In this document: positions 1 to 7,900 of the stretch, piece after piece | Numbering within the stretch: the first letter of the stretch is position 1 | Layout of the letters: the number at the start of each line of letters is the position of its first letter | Assembly: GCA_021798395.1 (NCBI GenBank) | Contig: JAJZHS010000081.1 | Coordinates: forward strand, 1-8,864 | DNA: 8,864 nt | Direction of reading: 5' to 3' | Source: Pseudomonadota bacterium | GTDB taxonomy: Bacteria > Pseudomonadota > Gammaproteobacteria > Burkholderiales > Burkholderiaceae_C | Position numbers and translations under genes: made by a program | The notes under the pieces: generated by a model | Databases searched by the model: none | What the model was told of the DNA's origin: nothing | The model's input: the letters and a program-made list of their open reading frames with translations, nothing else

Positions 1-1465
1 CCAGCGCCGCGGCGCGGCGCGCCACCTCGGCGCCGAAGCCGGCCGCGTCGACGTCGATGCAGGCGTCGACGAAACCCTGCGCCAGGGCGGCCGGCGCGGT
101 CAGCGGCAAGCGGTTCTGCATCATCGCGCGCGCGCCGGACTCGCCCACGCGCGGCGGCAGCAGATACGTCCAGTATTCCGATCCGTACAGGTTGCCCATG
201 TTCTTGTAATGGGGATTGAGCAGCACCCCGGAGCGCGCCCACACCAGGTCGGCGGCGCGCGCGAGAAACGCGCCGCCGGCGCCCGCGTTGCCGCGCAGCG
301 CGGCAACCGTCACGTGCGAGCCGGTGGTGATGACAGCCTCGGCCAGATCGTCGATGGCGTTGATGTTGCGCCACGACTCGTCGGCCGGACTGTCCGCCGC
401 CTCGATCAGGTTGAGGTGGATTCCGTTGGACCAGAAATCGGCCCCCCCCGCCAGCACGATTACCCGCGTCGGCCGGGTGCAGGCCCAGCGGTATGCCTGC
501 AGCAGGCGCGCGCACTGGCGCGTTCCCATCGCGCCGTTGTAGAACTCGAAAGCGAGCAGCCCGACGCCGTCGGCTTCGTGGTAGGCGATGTCCTGCCAGG
601 TCGGGTTCGGCGCGGCCCACCAGTCCGCCAGGGGCAGTTCGGGCAGCGCTGCCGATTCGGCCGCGAAGGCCAGCGCGGCCGGCAGCTTGATCGGCGGGTC
701 GCCGTCGCCGCGCCGCACGTGGCCGATCCACACCGCACCGTCGCGCGTCGCGCGCAGCAGCGCGGTCTCGCGCCGGCCGAGCAGATCACCGGGGCGCCCG
801 CGCAGCGCGGCCTCGGGCCACGCGTCGAAAAGGTGACAGGGCCGGCCGAACAGTGCGTCGGCGACGCCGGGGAAGCCGTCGGCGGCGTCGAGCTTGCGCA
901 GCACTGCGGCGGTGGTGTCGCGCTCCCAGTCGATGGCGCGGTCGGACTGCCGCATCAGCGGGCGCTGCCGGCCGCGCCCGCCGGCGTCGGCCAGCGGCAG
1001 CGGACGATCGCCGGCGGCGAAGCGCTCCAGCGCCACGCGCACGGCGCGGCAGGCGGCCTCGGTCACCTCGTTGCGGTACACGCTGGCCTTGCGCCCGGCG
1101 CGCATGGCGAAGGTCTCGCTGGCCCAGATCGGTCCCGCGTCCATGTCCGCCTCGGCCTGCAGCACGGTCACCCCCCACGCGGCCTCGCCGTCGTGGATCG
1201 CCCAGTCGAGCGCCGACGGACCGCGGTCGCCGATCACGCCCGGGTGCACCACCAGGCACACGTGCCGGCTCCAGATCGCGTGCGGAATCGCGCGCCGCAG
1301 ATACGGCGCGACGATGACGTCGGGGCGGAACAACGCCACCGCCTCCTCGGCCACCGCGTCGGCGATGTCGAATTCGATCGACACCTCATGGCCGAGGGCG
1401 CCGAGTTCGGCGTACAGCCGCTGCGTCAGACCGTTGAAAGCGTGGGTGAGGAAAAGAATGCGCAT
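1..1465 (-). CDS. hypX: HypX (HoxX), CO-ligand synthesis protein for [NiFe] hydrogenase, C-terminus cut by the window edge
   Basis: HypX makes the CO ligand of the hydrogenase NiFe(CN)2CO centre from N10-formyl-tetrahydrofolate, by way of a formyl-CoA intermediate, in the cytoplasm of organisms that make hydrogenase in air (family knowledge). The visible 488 residues start MRILFLTHAF and show both halves of the family. The N-terminal formyltransferase-like domain (about 1-250) has HPGVIGDRGPSALDW at 74-88 and DAGPIW at 109-114. The C-terminal crotonase-like domain (about 290 onward) has GGADFWSNGIHLNLIE at 340-355, an oxyanion-type RGNAGAGGAF at 391-400 and the HypX signature HYKNMGNLYGSEYWTYLLP at 419-437. 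The frame is open to base 2; roughly the last 50-100 residues should lie outside the window, judging from family lengths. The gene follows hypD after 36 bases on the same strand, so co-transcription is likely. No clear Shine-Dalgarno precedes the ATG, only a purine-poor stretch. No frame break is seen, and the identity is secure. Confidence 0.95.
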   Translation of the reverse strand, partial: MRILFLTHAFNGLTQRLYAELGALGHEVSIEFDIADAVAEEAVALFRPDVIVAPYLRRAIPHAIWSRHVCLVVHPGVIGDRGPSALDWAIHDGEAAWGVTVLQAEADMDAGPIWASETFAMRAGRKASVYRNEVTEAACRAVRVALERFAAGDRPLPLADAGGRGRQRPLMRQSDRAIDWERDTTAAVLRKLDAADGFPGVADALFGRPCHLFDAWPEAALRGRPGDLLGRRETALLRATRDGAVWIGHVRRGDGDPPIKLPAALAFAAESAALPELPLADWWAAPNPTWQDIAYHEADGVGLLAFEFYNGAMGTRQCARLLQAYRWACTRPTRVIVLAGGADFWSNGIHLNLIEAADSPADESWRNINAIDDLAEAVITTGSHVTVAALRGNAGAGGAFLARAADLVWARSGVLLNPHYKNMGNLYGSEYWTYLLPPRVGESGARAMMQNRLPLTAPAALAQGFVDACIDVDAAGFGAEVARRAAAL

Positions 1466-1501
1466 GAAGGACTTCGGTTGGAGGCTCGCGTTCGGAACGC
1501 G

Positions 1502-2632
1502 TCACGACGGAAGTTGCTTGCCGCGGCCGTAGGTGTAGTGCGCGGCACACGCCCCTTCGGACGACACCATGCACGAGCCCATCGGCGTTTCCGGGGTGCA
1601 GACGGTGCCGAACAGCTTGCAGTCCCACGGTCGCTTGACCCCGCGCAGGATGGCGCCGCAGGCGCACGCCTTGTTGTCGGCCACCGGCCGGTAGACAAGC
1701 GGAAAGCGCCGCTCGGCGTCGAATCGGGCGAAGGCTTCTCGGATGCGCAAAGCCGAATACGGCACGATGTTCAGCCCGCGCCACTCGAACTCGCGGCGCA
1801 GTTCGAACACCTCGGCGACCAGATTCTGCGCCTTGAGGTTGCCGTCGCGGTCGACCGCGCGGCTGAACTCGTTCTCCACCTCGGCGCGGCCCTCGTTGAC
1901 CTGGCGCACCAGCATCAGGATCGCCTGCATCACGTCCAGCGGCTCGAACCCGGCGATGACCACCGGCTTGCGGTACTCCTCGGCGAAGAACTCGTAGGGG
2001 CGGCTTCCGATGACGGTCGACACGTGCGCCGGGCCGATGAACCCGTCCAGCGGCACGGTGCCGTACTGCCGCACCTCGGGCGATTCGAGAATGGTCGAAA
2101 TCGCCGACGGCGTCAGCACATGGCAGCACAGCACGGAAAAGTTGCGCAGCCCCAGCGCCAGCGCCTGCTTGAGCACCACCGCGGTCGGCGGGGTGGTGGT
2201 CTCGAAACCGATGGCGAAGAACACCACCTCGCGCTCGGGATGGGTGCGCGCCAGTTCCAGCGCGTCGGCGGCCGAGTACACCATGCGCACGTCGCCTCCG
2301 GCGGCCTTGGCCTTGAGCAGCGACTGCCCCTTCGACGCGGGAATGCGCACCGGGTCGGCGTAGGTGCACAGCATGACCCGGTGCTGCAGCACGAGTTCGA
2401 TGGCCATGTCGACGCGGCCGATCGGCAGCACGCACACCGGGCAGCCCGGGCCGTGGATCATGCCGACGTTCGGCGGCAGCAAGTCGGTGACTCCGTAGCG
2501 CGAAATCGCATGCGTGTGGCCGCCGCAGAATTCCATGAAACGGTAGCTGCGCGCCGCATCGGCCTCGCGCGCGATGGTCGCCGCCAGGCCCTGCACCAGG
2601 CTGCCGTCGCGAAACTCGTCGACGTACTTCAT
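1502..2632 (-). CDS. hypD: HypD, [4Fe-4S] hydrogenase maturation protein
   Basis: HypD is the iron-sulfur scaffold that, with HypC, assembles and carries the Fe(CN)2CO unit before HypCD transfers it to the hydrogenase large-subunit precursor; HypE donates the cyanide (family knowledge). The 376-residue product has the usual family length. Visible motifs are CGGHTH at 36-41, GPGCPVC at 61-67 with Cys64 and Cys67, the family block GFIGPAHVSTVIG at 197-209, and a C-terminal cysteine group at 323, 325, 338, 345, 354 and 362 that includes the cluster ligands. All expected cysteines are present. ATG at 2632 is chosen because MKYVDEFRDG is the canonical HypD start and a stop codon lies in frame just upstream. 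It has no ribosome binding site of its own; the ATG overlaps the TGA of a 14-codon frame as ATGA, so translation is probably coupled. Only hypX follows; hypC and hypE, its usual neighbours, are absent here. Confidence 0.97.
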   Translation of the reverse strand: MKYVDEFRDGSLVQGLAATIAREADAARSYRFMEFCGGHTHAISRYGVTDLLPPNVGMIHGPGCPVCVLPIGRVDMAIELVLQHRVMLCTYADPVRIPASKGQSLLKAKAAGGDVRMVYSAADALELARTHPEREVVFFAIGFETTTPPTAVVLKQALALGLRNFSVLCCHVLTPSAISTILESPEVRQYGTVPLDGFIGPAHVSTVIGSRPYEFFAEEYRKPVVIAGFEPLDVMQAILMLVRQVNEGRAEVENEFSRAVDRDGNLKAQNLVAEVFELRREFEWRGLNIVPYSALRIREAFARFDAERRFPLVYRPVADNKACACGAILRGVKRPWDCKLFGTVCTPETPMGSCMVSSEGACAAHYTYGRGKQLPS

Positions 2633-2673
2633 GCCGCGGCCGCCGCAGTCGGCGCCTCGTCGTTGTGGAACAT
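2629..2673 (-). CDS. Possible 14-residue leader peptide translationally coupled to hypD
   Basis: A 14-codon frame encodes MFHNDEAPTAAAAA and ends in TGA, which shares bases with the hypD start (ATGA at 2632-2629). It is preceded by a near-ideal ribosome binding site, whereas hypD has none, so ribosomes that start here are well placed to re-initiate at hypD. hypC normally sits at this position and often overlaps hypD in the same way, but the peptide lacks the MCxxIP start of HypC and nothing upstream in this frame resembles HypC. It may be a leader whose translation delivers ribosomes to hypD, or a leftover junction after loss of hypC. The alanine-rich end gives no hint of its own function. 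This is inferred from start-signal quality and overlap alone; no homologue is recognised. Confidence 0.45.
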   Translation of the reverse strand: MFHNDEAPTAAAAA

Positions 2674-2680
2674 GTCCCGC

Positions 2681-2687
2681 CCTCCCT
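2681..2687 (-). promoter_or_regulatory. Strong Shine-Dalgarno serving the hypD leader frame
   Basis: On the minus strand AGGGAGG lies 7 bases before the ATG at 2673. It is the only good ribosome binding site upstream of hypD (the hypD ATG is 41 bases further on, with GC-rich, SD-free sequence before it), and it decides that translation probably starts at the 14-codon frame. Confidence 0.65.
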
Positions 2688-2713
2688 CAGCCCGGGCGCG
2701 AAGGAGGCGAAGC

Positions 2714-2733
2714 CATCCGTCGGCGGACGGATG
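2714..2733. repeat. Perfect 8-bp inverted repeat with 4-base centre (possible operator or 5' UTR hairpin)
   Basis: The arms are CATCCGTC at 2714-2721 and GACGGATG at 2726-2733, separated by GGCG. In the hypD transcript it would form a hairpin about 27 bases upstream of the leader ribosome binding site. As DNA it has the size and symmetry of a dimeric repressor site placed between two divergent genes. No T-tract follows on either strand, so it is unlikely to be a terminator. Its regulator, if any, is unknown. Confidence 0.45.
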
Positions 2734-2810
2734 CAGCCAACGCTGAGCGCTTCCTCGACGCCCGTGGTACCGTTGTGCGGATGGTAAGCCAGTTGCAGGC
2801 ACTTGACGCT

Positions 2811-2818
2811 GGGAGAGG
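2811..2818 (+). promoter_or_regulatory. Ribosome binding site that selects the fadB start at 2821
   Basis: GGGAGAGG lies immediately before the ATG at 2821, with its GGAG core 5-6 bases away. This favours ATG at 2821 over the in-frame TTG at 2803, which has no such site and lies upstream of the purine-rich stretch. Confidence 0.7.
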
Positions 2819-2820
2819 AC

Positions 2821-4944
2821 ATGACCGTTCGATGCACGTTGCAGGGCGATGTCGAGGTGATCGCTCTGGACAATCCGCCGTTGAACTCGCTGGGCCTGGA
2901 CACCCGCCGGGAACTCGTCGCGGCGCTGGAGCAGGCGCAGGCGGACCCGGACGTCGCGGCGATCGTGCTGACGGGCTCCGGCCGGGCGTTCAGCGCCGGT
3001 GCCGACCTGCATGAATTCGGCTCGCCCAGGGCCGGCCAGGAGCCCGGCCTGGCCGGCGTCATCGGCACCATGGAGCGCGCGTCCAAGCCCGTCGTCGCCG
3101 CGCTGCACGGCTTGGCCCTCGGCGGCGGGCTGGAGCTGGCCATGGGCTGCCACTACCGCATCGTCGCGCCCGGAACCCGCGTCGCGCTGCCCGAGGTCAA
3201 GCTCGGCCTGCTTCCCGGCGCCGGCGGCACGCAGCGGCTGCCGCGCGCGATCGGAGTCGGTCCGGCGCTCGACCTCATGGTCCGCGGCGAGCAGGTCGCG
3301 GCCGAAGCGCTGGTCGGGATCCCGGAGCAGAAATTGTTCGACCAGCTCGCGCGCGGAGCCGACACCGTGCTCGACGAGGCCGTTGCGCTGGCGCGCTCGG
3401 CGAGCCGCAGGCACGCCGCAGGCGCCCCCCTGCCGCGCCTGCGCGACCTGCCCTGCGGGCACCCGCAAGGCGATGCCTATTTCCAGTCCGCCCGCGACGC
3501 GGTGCGCGCCGCGAACCGGAACTTCCCCGCTCCGCTTCAGTGCGTCGATGCCGTCGAATCGGCGACCCGCGAGCCGTTCGACGTCGGCCTGGCGCACGAG
3601 CGCGAACGCTTCGTCGACCTCATGCGGACACCGCAGAGCCTGGCGCTGCGCCATGCGTTCATGGCCGAGCGTTCCGCCAGGAAGATCCCCGACGTTGCGC
3701 CCGACACCGCGCAGCGCACCATCGCCAAAGTCGCGGTGATCGGCGCCGGAACCATGGGGGGCGGGATCGCCATGAACTTCCTCAACGCAGGAATTCCGGT
3801 CGTGATGCTGGAATCCAGCCAGCAGGCGCTCGACCGGGGCCTGGCCACCCTGCGCAGGAACTACGAAGCGCAGGTCGGCAAAGGCAAGCTCGAGCCGACG
3901 CGCTACGCACAGCGCATGGCGCTGCTGACGCCCACGCTCGGCTACGCCGACGTGGCCGACGCGGATCTGGTCATCGAGGCCGTGTTCGAGGACCTCGGCG
4001 TCAAGGAACAGGTGTTCCGGCAACTCGACGCCGTGATGAAGCCCGGAGCGATCCTGGCCTCCAACACCTCGACGCTGGACCTGAACACGATCGCCGCCTT
4101 CACGCGCCGGCCGCAGGACGTCGTCGGCATGCACTTCTTCAGCCCGGCCAACGTCATGAAGCTGCTGGAGGTGGTACGCGGCGGCGGAACCGGTCGCGAC
4201 GTGCTGGCCACCGTCATGGCGGTCGGCGGCAGGATCGGGAAGATCTGCGTCGTCTCCGGAGTCTGCGACGGCTTCATCGGCAACCGCATGATCGAGCAAT
4301 ACACCCGCCAGGCCGGCTTCCTGATCGACGAAGGCTGCACCCCGGATCAGGTGGACAAGGCGATCGAGGCCTTCGGCTTCGCCATGGGCCCGTTCCGCAT
4401 GGGCGACCTTGCCGGCAACGACATCGGCTGGGCGATCCGCAAGCGCCGCGCGATCGAAAAGCCCGGCGTGCGTTTCAGCAAGACAGCCGATCTGCTCTGC
4501 GCCATGGGCCGCTTCGGCCAGAAGACCGGCGCCGGCTGGTACGACTATGCGCCGGGCAAGCGCGACGCCGTGCCCAGCCGGCTGGTGCTGGACATGATCG
4601 AGCGCCATCGCGCCGAGCTGGGCCTGACCCCGCGCCCGATCGACGACGAGGAAATCGTGCAGCGCCTGGTCTACGCGTTGGTGAACGAGGCCGCGCGCAT
4701 TCTGGACGAAAAGATCGCCAGCCGCCCGAGCGACATCGACATGGTGTACCTGGCCGGCTACGGCTTCCCGCTCCACCGCGGTGGCCCGCTGCACTACGCC
4801 GACGGCGTGGGCCTGTCCAACGTGGCGAAGGCGATGGAGCGTTTCGCGCAGAACCCGCACGACGATGCCGGATTCTGGCAGCCGGCGCCTCTGCTTCGGC
4901 GACTTCTGGCCGGGCACGCGACGTTCGCCTCGCTGAACGACTGA
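2821..4944 (+). CDS. fadB: Bifunctional enoyl-CoA hydratase / 3-hydroxyacyl-CoA dehydrogenase (FadB/MFE-1 type)
   Basis: The enzyme performs two successive beta-oxidation steps: hydration of trans-2-enoyl-CoA and NAD-dependent oxidation of the (S)-3-hydroxyacyl-CoA product. The 707-residue chain starts with a crotonase domain (about 1-190) containing SAGADLHEFG at 58-67 and the two catalytic glutamates, Glu105 in GGGLELAMG and Glu125 in LPEVKLGLLPGAGGTQRLP, with the 20-residue spacing of E. coli FadB. The NAD-binding domain begins at about 301 with GAGTMGG at 308-314 and Glu331 after its second strand. The dehydrogenase active site follows: SNTS at 414-417, His438 in GMHFFSP, Glu450 and Asn488 in GFIGNR. 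Two C-terminal 3HCDH domains follow, the second with AGYGFPLHRGGP at 645-656. All key residues are present. No thiolase gene (fadA) follows; the next gene converges. The length suits FadB, FadJ and monofunctional-operon MFE-1-like forms alike, so the exact symbol is less certain than the function. Confidence 0.93.
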   Translation: MTVRCTLQGDVEVIALDNPPLNSLGLDTRRELVAALEQAQADPDVAAIVLTGSGRAFSAGADLHEFGSPRAGQEPGLAGVIGTMERASKPVVAALHGLALGGGLELAMGCHYRIVAPGTRVALPEVKLGLLPGAGGTQRLPRAIGVGPALDLMVRGEQVAAEALVGIPEQKLFDQLARGADTVLDEAVALARSASRRHAAGAPLPRLRDLPCGHPQGDAYFQSARDAVRAANRNFPAPLQCVDAVESATREPFDVGLAHERERFVDLMRTPQSLALRHAFMAERSARKIPDVAPDTAQRTIAKVAVIGAGTMGGGIAMNFLNAGIPVVMLESSQQALDRGLATLRRNYEAQVGKGKLEPTRYAQRMALLTPTLGYADVADADLVIEAVFEDLGVKEQVFRQLDAVMKPGAILASNTSTLDLNTIAAFTRRPQDVVGMHFFSPANVMKLLEVVRGGGTGRDVLATVMAVGGRIGKICVVSGVCDGFIGNRMIEQYTRQAGFLIDEGCTPDQVDKAIEAFGFAMGPFRMGDLAGNDIGWAIRKRRAIEKPGVRFSKTADLLCAMGRFGQKTGAGWYDYAPGKRDAVPSRLVLDMIERHRAELGLTPRPIDDEEIVQRLVYALVNEAARILDEKIASRPSDIDMVYLAGYGFPLHRGGPLHYADGVGLSNVAKAMERFAQNPHDDAGFWQPAPLLRRLLAGHATFASLND

Positions 4945-4948
4945 CCGC

Positions 4949-4963
4949 CGCGCCGCCGGCGCG
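4949..4963. terminator. Weak GC hairpin in the convergent gap between fadB and pyc
   Basis: The 25-base gap between the two stop codons contains CGCGCC-GCC-GGCGCG, a 6-bp GC stem with a 3-base loop. It could slow polymerase from either side, but no T-tract follows on either strand, so it does not meet the usual pattern of an intrinsic terminator. In such GC-rich sequence a stem of this size can occur by chance. Confidence 0.25.
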
Positions 4964-4969
4964 CGCCGC

Positions 4970-7900
4970 TCAGGACGACGCTTCCAGCACGATCGCCAGT
5001 TCCTTGGCCTGCACGCGGTCGCCGGGCTTGACCAGGACCTCGGCGACCACCGCATCGCGATCGGCCGTGACGATGGTCTCCATCTTCATCGCCTCGAGGG
5101 CGAGCAGGGTCGCGCCGGCCTGCACCTTCTGCCCGGGCTGAACCGCGACGCTGACCACGGTTCCGGGCATCGGCGCTGCGACCTGCAGCGGATCGTTCGG
5201 ATCGGCGACGCGCGGGGCGTGCCCGGCGGACGCCGTGTCGGCGTGCTGCACGCGCACCGTGCGACCCTGGCCGTTGAGCTCGAACTGGACCTTGCGCGCG
5301 ACGTCGCCGTCCGGGGTGATCGACTGCAACGCGATCAGCAGGGTCTTGCCCGGATCGATGTCGACGGCGATTTCCTGCTGCGGCTGCGGTCCGTAGAAAA
5401 ACACGGGAGTCGGAAGCAACGACGTGTCGCCGTATTTGCGCGTGTGTTCGCAGAAGTCGCGCATCACCTTGGGATACATCAGGTACGAGGCCAGCCGGCG
5501 CTCGTCGAGCGGCATGCCGCACTCGGCCTCGGCCTGCGCGCGCAGCGAGTCGAGGTCGGCCGGCGGCAGCGTGTCGCCGGGGCGATACGGCTGCGGCGGA
5601 GTCTCGTCGTCGCGCAGGCGCAGGACCTTGCGCGCCAGCTCCGGCGGGAAGCCGTCGGCCGGAAAACCGAGTTCGCCGCGGAACAGCTGCACCACCGACT
5701 CGGGGAAGGCGAGTTCGCGCTGCGGGTCCGCGACCATTTCCGGAGTCAGGTCGCCGGCGACCATGGTCAGCGCCAGGTCGCCGACCACCTTCGAGCTCGG
5801 CGTGACCTTGACGATGTCGCCGAACAGCCGGTTGACGTCGGCGTAGGCCTGCGCCACCTCGCTCCAGCGGTGCGCGATCCCCATCGCCCGCGCCTGCTCG
5901 CGCAGATTGGTGTATTGGCCGCCGGGCATTTCATGGCGGTACACGTCGGCCGTTCCGCTGCGGATCTCGGACTCGAACGGCGCGTAGAAACGGCGCACCC
6001 CCTCCCAGTACGTGGACGCCACGTGCAGCGCCGCCGCGGACAGCCCGGGATCGCGCTCGGTTCCGCTCAGCGCCGCCGCGATGGCCGACAGGTTGGGCTG
6101 CGAGGTCAGCCCGCTCATGGAGTCGAGCGCGCCGTCGACCGCGTCGCACCCGGCCTCGATCGCCGCCAGCACCGACGCCGCCGAGGCGCCGCTGGTGTCG
6201 TGGGTGTGGAAGTGCACCGGCAGACCGGTCTCCTCCTTCAGCGCCTTGACCAGCGCGGCGGCGGCGCGCGGCCGGCACACGCCGGCCATGTCCTTGATGC
6301 CGATCACGTGCACGCCCGCGGCGCGCAGCTCGCGCGCGATGCCGACGTAGTAGCCGATTTCGTACTTCGGTCGCTGCGGGTCGAACAGATCCGCGGTGTA
6401 GCAGATCGCGCCTTCGCACAGCGCGCCGGATTCGCGCACGGCGTCGATCGCCACGCGCATGTTGCGCACCCAGTTCAGCGAGTCGAACACGCGGAACAGG
6501 TCGATGCCGTGGGCCGCCGCCTGGGCGACGAAATGCCGCACGACGTTGTCCGGGTAGCTGGCGTAGCCGACCGCGTTGGCTCCGCGCAAAAGCATCTGCA
6601 GCAGCACGTTGGGCATCGCCGCGCGCAGCTGCGCCAGCCGCTCCCACGGATCCTCCTTCAGGAACCGCATCGCCACGTCGAAGGTCGCGCCGCCCCAGCA
6701 CTCGACCGAGAACAGCTGCGCGAGTTCGCGCGCGTAATACGGCGCGATCGGCAGCATGTCGGCGGTGCGCATGCGCGTGGCCAGCAGCGACTGGTGGGCG
6801 TCGCGCATCGTGGTGTCGGTCAACAGCACGCGGCGCTGGGCCAGCATCCATTGCGCGAACCCCTCCGGGCCGAGCGCGCGCAGCGTCTGCCGCGTGCCGT
6901 CGGGAATCGGCGCCGCGAGGTCGACGCGCGGCTTGACCGGCGCGGGAAACGGCAGCGCGGGAATCGCGCGGCCGCGGACCTCCGGGTTGCCGTTGACCGC
7001 GATCTCGCCGAGGAAGTTCAACAGCCGGCTGGCGCGGTCGCGGCGGACCGTGAACTCGAGCAGTTCGGGCGTGTTCTCGATGAACCGGGTGTTGATGCGG
7101 CCTTCGGCAAAAGCCGGGTGGTTGATCACGTTCTCGAGGAACTGCAGGTTGGTCGCGACGCCGCGGATGCGGAATTCGCGCAGCGCGCGGTCCATGCGCT
7201 GGATGCACTCGCGCGAGCTCGAAGCCCAGGCCGTGACCTTGACCAGCAGCGAGTCGTAGTACGGGGTGATCACGGCGCCGCCGTAGGCCGTTCCGCCGTC
7301 GAGCCGGATTCCGAAGCCGGCGGCGCTGCGGTACGCGGCCAGCCGGCCGTAGTCGGGCAGGAAGCCGTTTTCCGGATCCTCGGTGGTGACCCGGCACTGC
7401 AACGCGTGGCCGTTGAGCGCGATCGCGTCCTGCGCCGGAACGCCGCTGGGCAGACGGCCGTCGCCGCAATCCTCGACGACGCCGATGACCCCGCCTTCGG
7501 TGATGCGGATCTGCGCCTTGACGATGTCGATCCCGGTGACCATCTCGGTCACCGTGTGCTCGACCTGGATGCGCGGGTTGACCTCGATGAAATAGAAGCG
7601 CTGATCGTCGGCGTCCATCAGGAACTCGACGGTTCCGGCGTGGGTGTAGCCGACATGGCGCATCAGGCGCAGCGCCGAGGCGCACAACTCGGACCGCTGG
7701 GCCGCGCTCAGGTACGGCGCCGGCGCACGCTCGACGACCTTCTGGTTGCGCCGCTGCACCGTGCAGTCGCGCTCGTGCAGGTGGACGATGTTGCCGTAGC
7801 GGTCGCCGAGGATCTGCACCTCGACGTGGCGGGCGTTGCGGATCAGCTTCTCGAAATAGACCTCGTCGTTGCCGAAGGCCGCCAGTGCCTCGCGCCGCGC

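Larger units (their letters stand above)
2674..2820. promoter_or_regulatory. Divergent intergenic region between the hypD leader and fadB
   Basis: This stretch must hold the promoters for the leftward hypD-hypX transcript and the rightward fadB transcript, because both genes begin here and face away from each other. It contains the two ribosome binding sites at its ends and one perfect inverted repeat at 2714-2733. I see no convincing sigma-70 -35/-10 pair on either strand. A sequence with GG-N10-GC spacing (2776-2791, minus strand) is only a weak sigma-54-like candidate. No coding remnant is recognised in any frame. Confidence 0.6.

Noticed and set aside
209..2746. An 845-codon open frame on the plus strand, antisense to hypX and hypD
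   Set aside because: Its translation is rich in Arg, Gly, Ala and His with no recognisable domain, while the opposite strand encodes two clear family proteins over the same bases. Long antisense frames are common in such GC-rich coding DNA.
2803..2820. TTG start six codons upstream for fadB
   Set aside because: The purine-rich ribosome binding site at 2811-2818 lies after this TTG and directly before the ATG at 2821, and the family N-terminus does not need the extra residues.
2674..2820. A decayed hypC upstream of hypD
   Set aside because: I looked in all minus-strand frames for the MCxxIP start and the GDYVLVHVG-like core of HypC and found neither, so a remnant cannot be claimed.
2629..5055. 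An 808-codon minus-strand open frame antisense to fadB that runs into the hypD leader frame
   Set aside because: Low-complexity composition and full overlap with a well-supported plus-strand enzyme. Only its last 14 codons, which have their own ribosome binding site, were kept as a possible leader.
3540..5141. A 533-codon plus-strand frame overlapping fadB and the end of pyc
   Set aside because: It spans the end of one gene and the antisense of the next and has arginine-rich low-complexity content, which is typical of a shadow frame.
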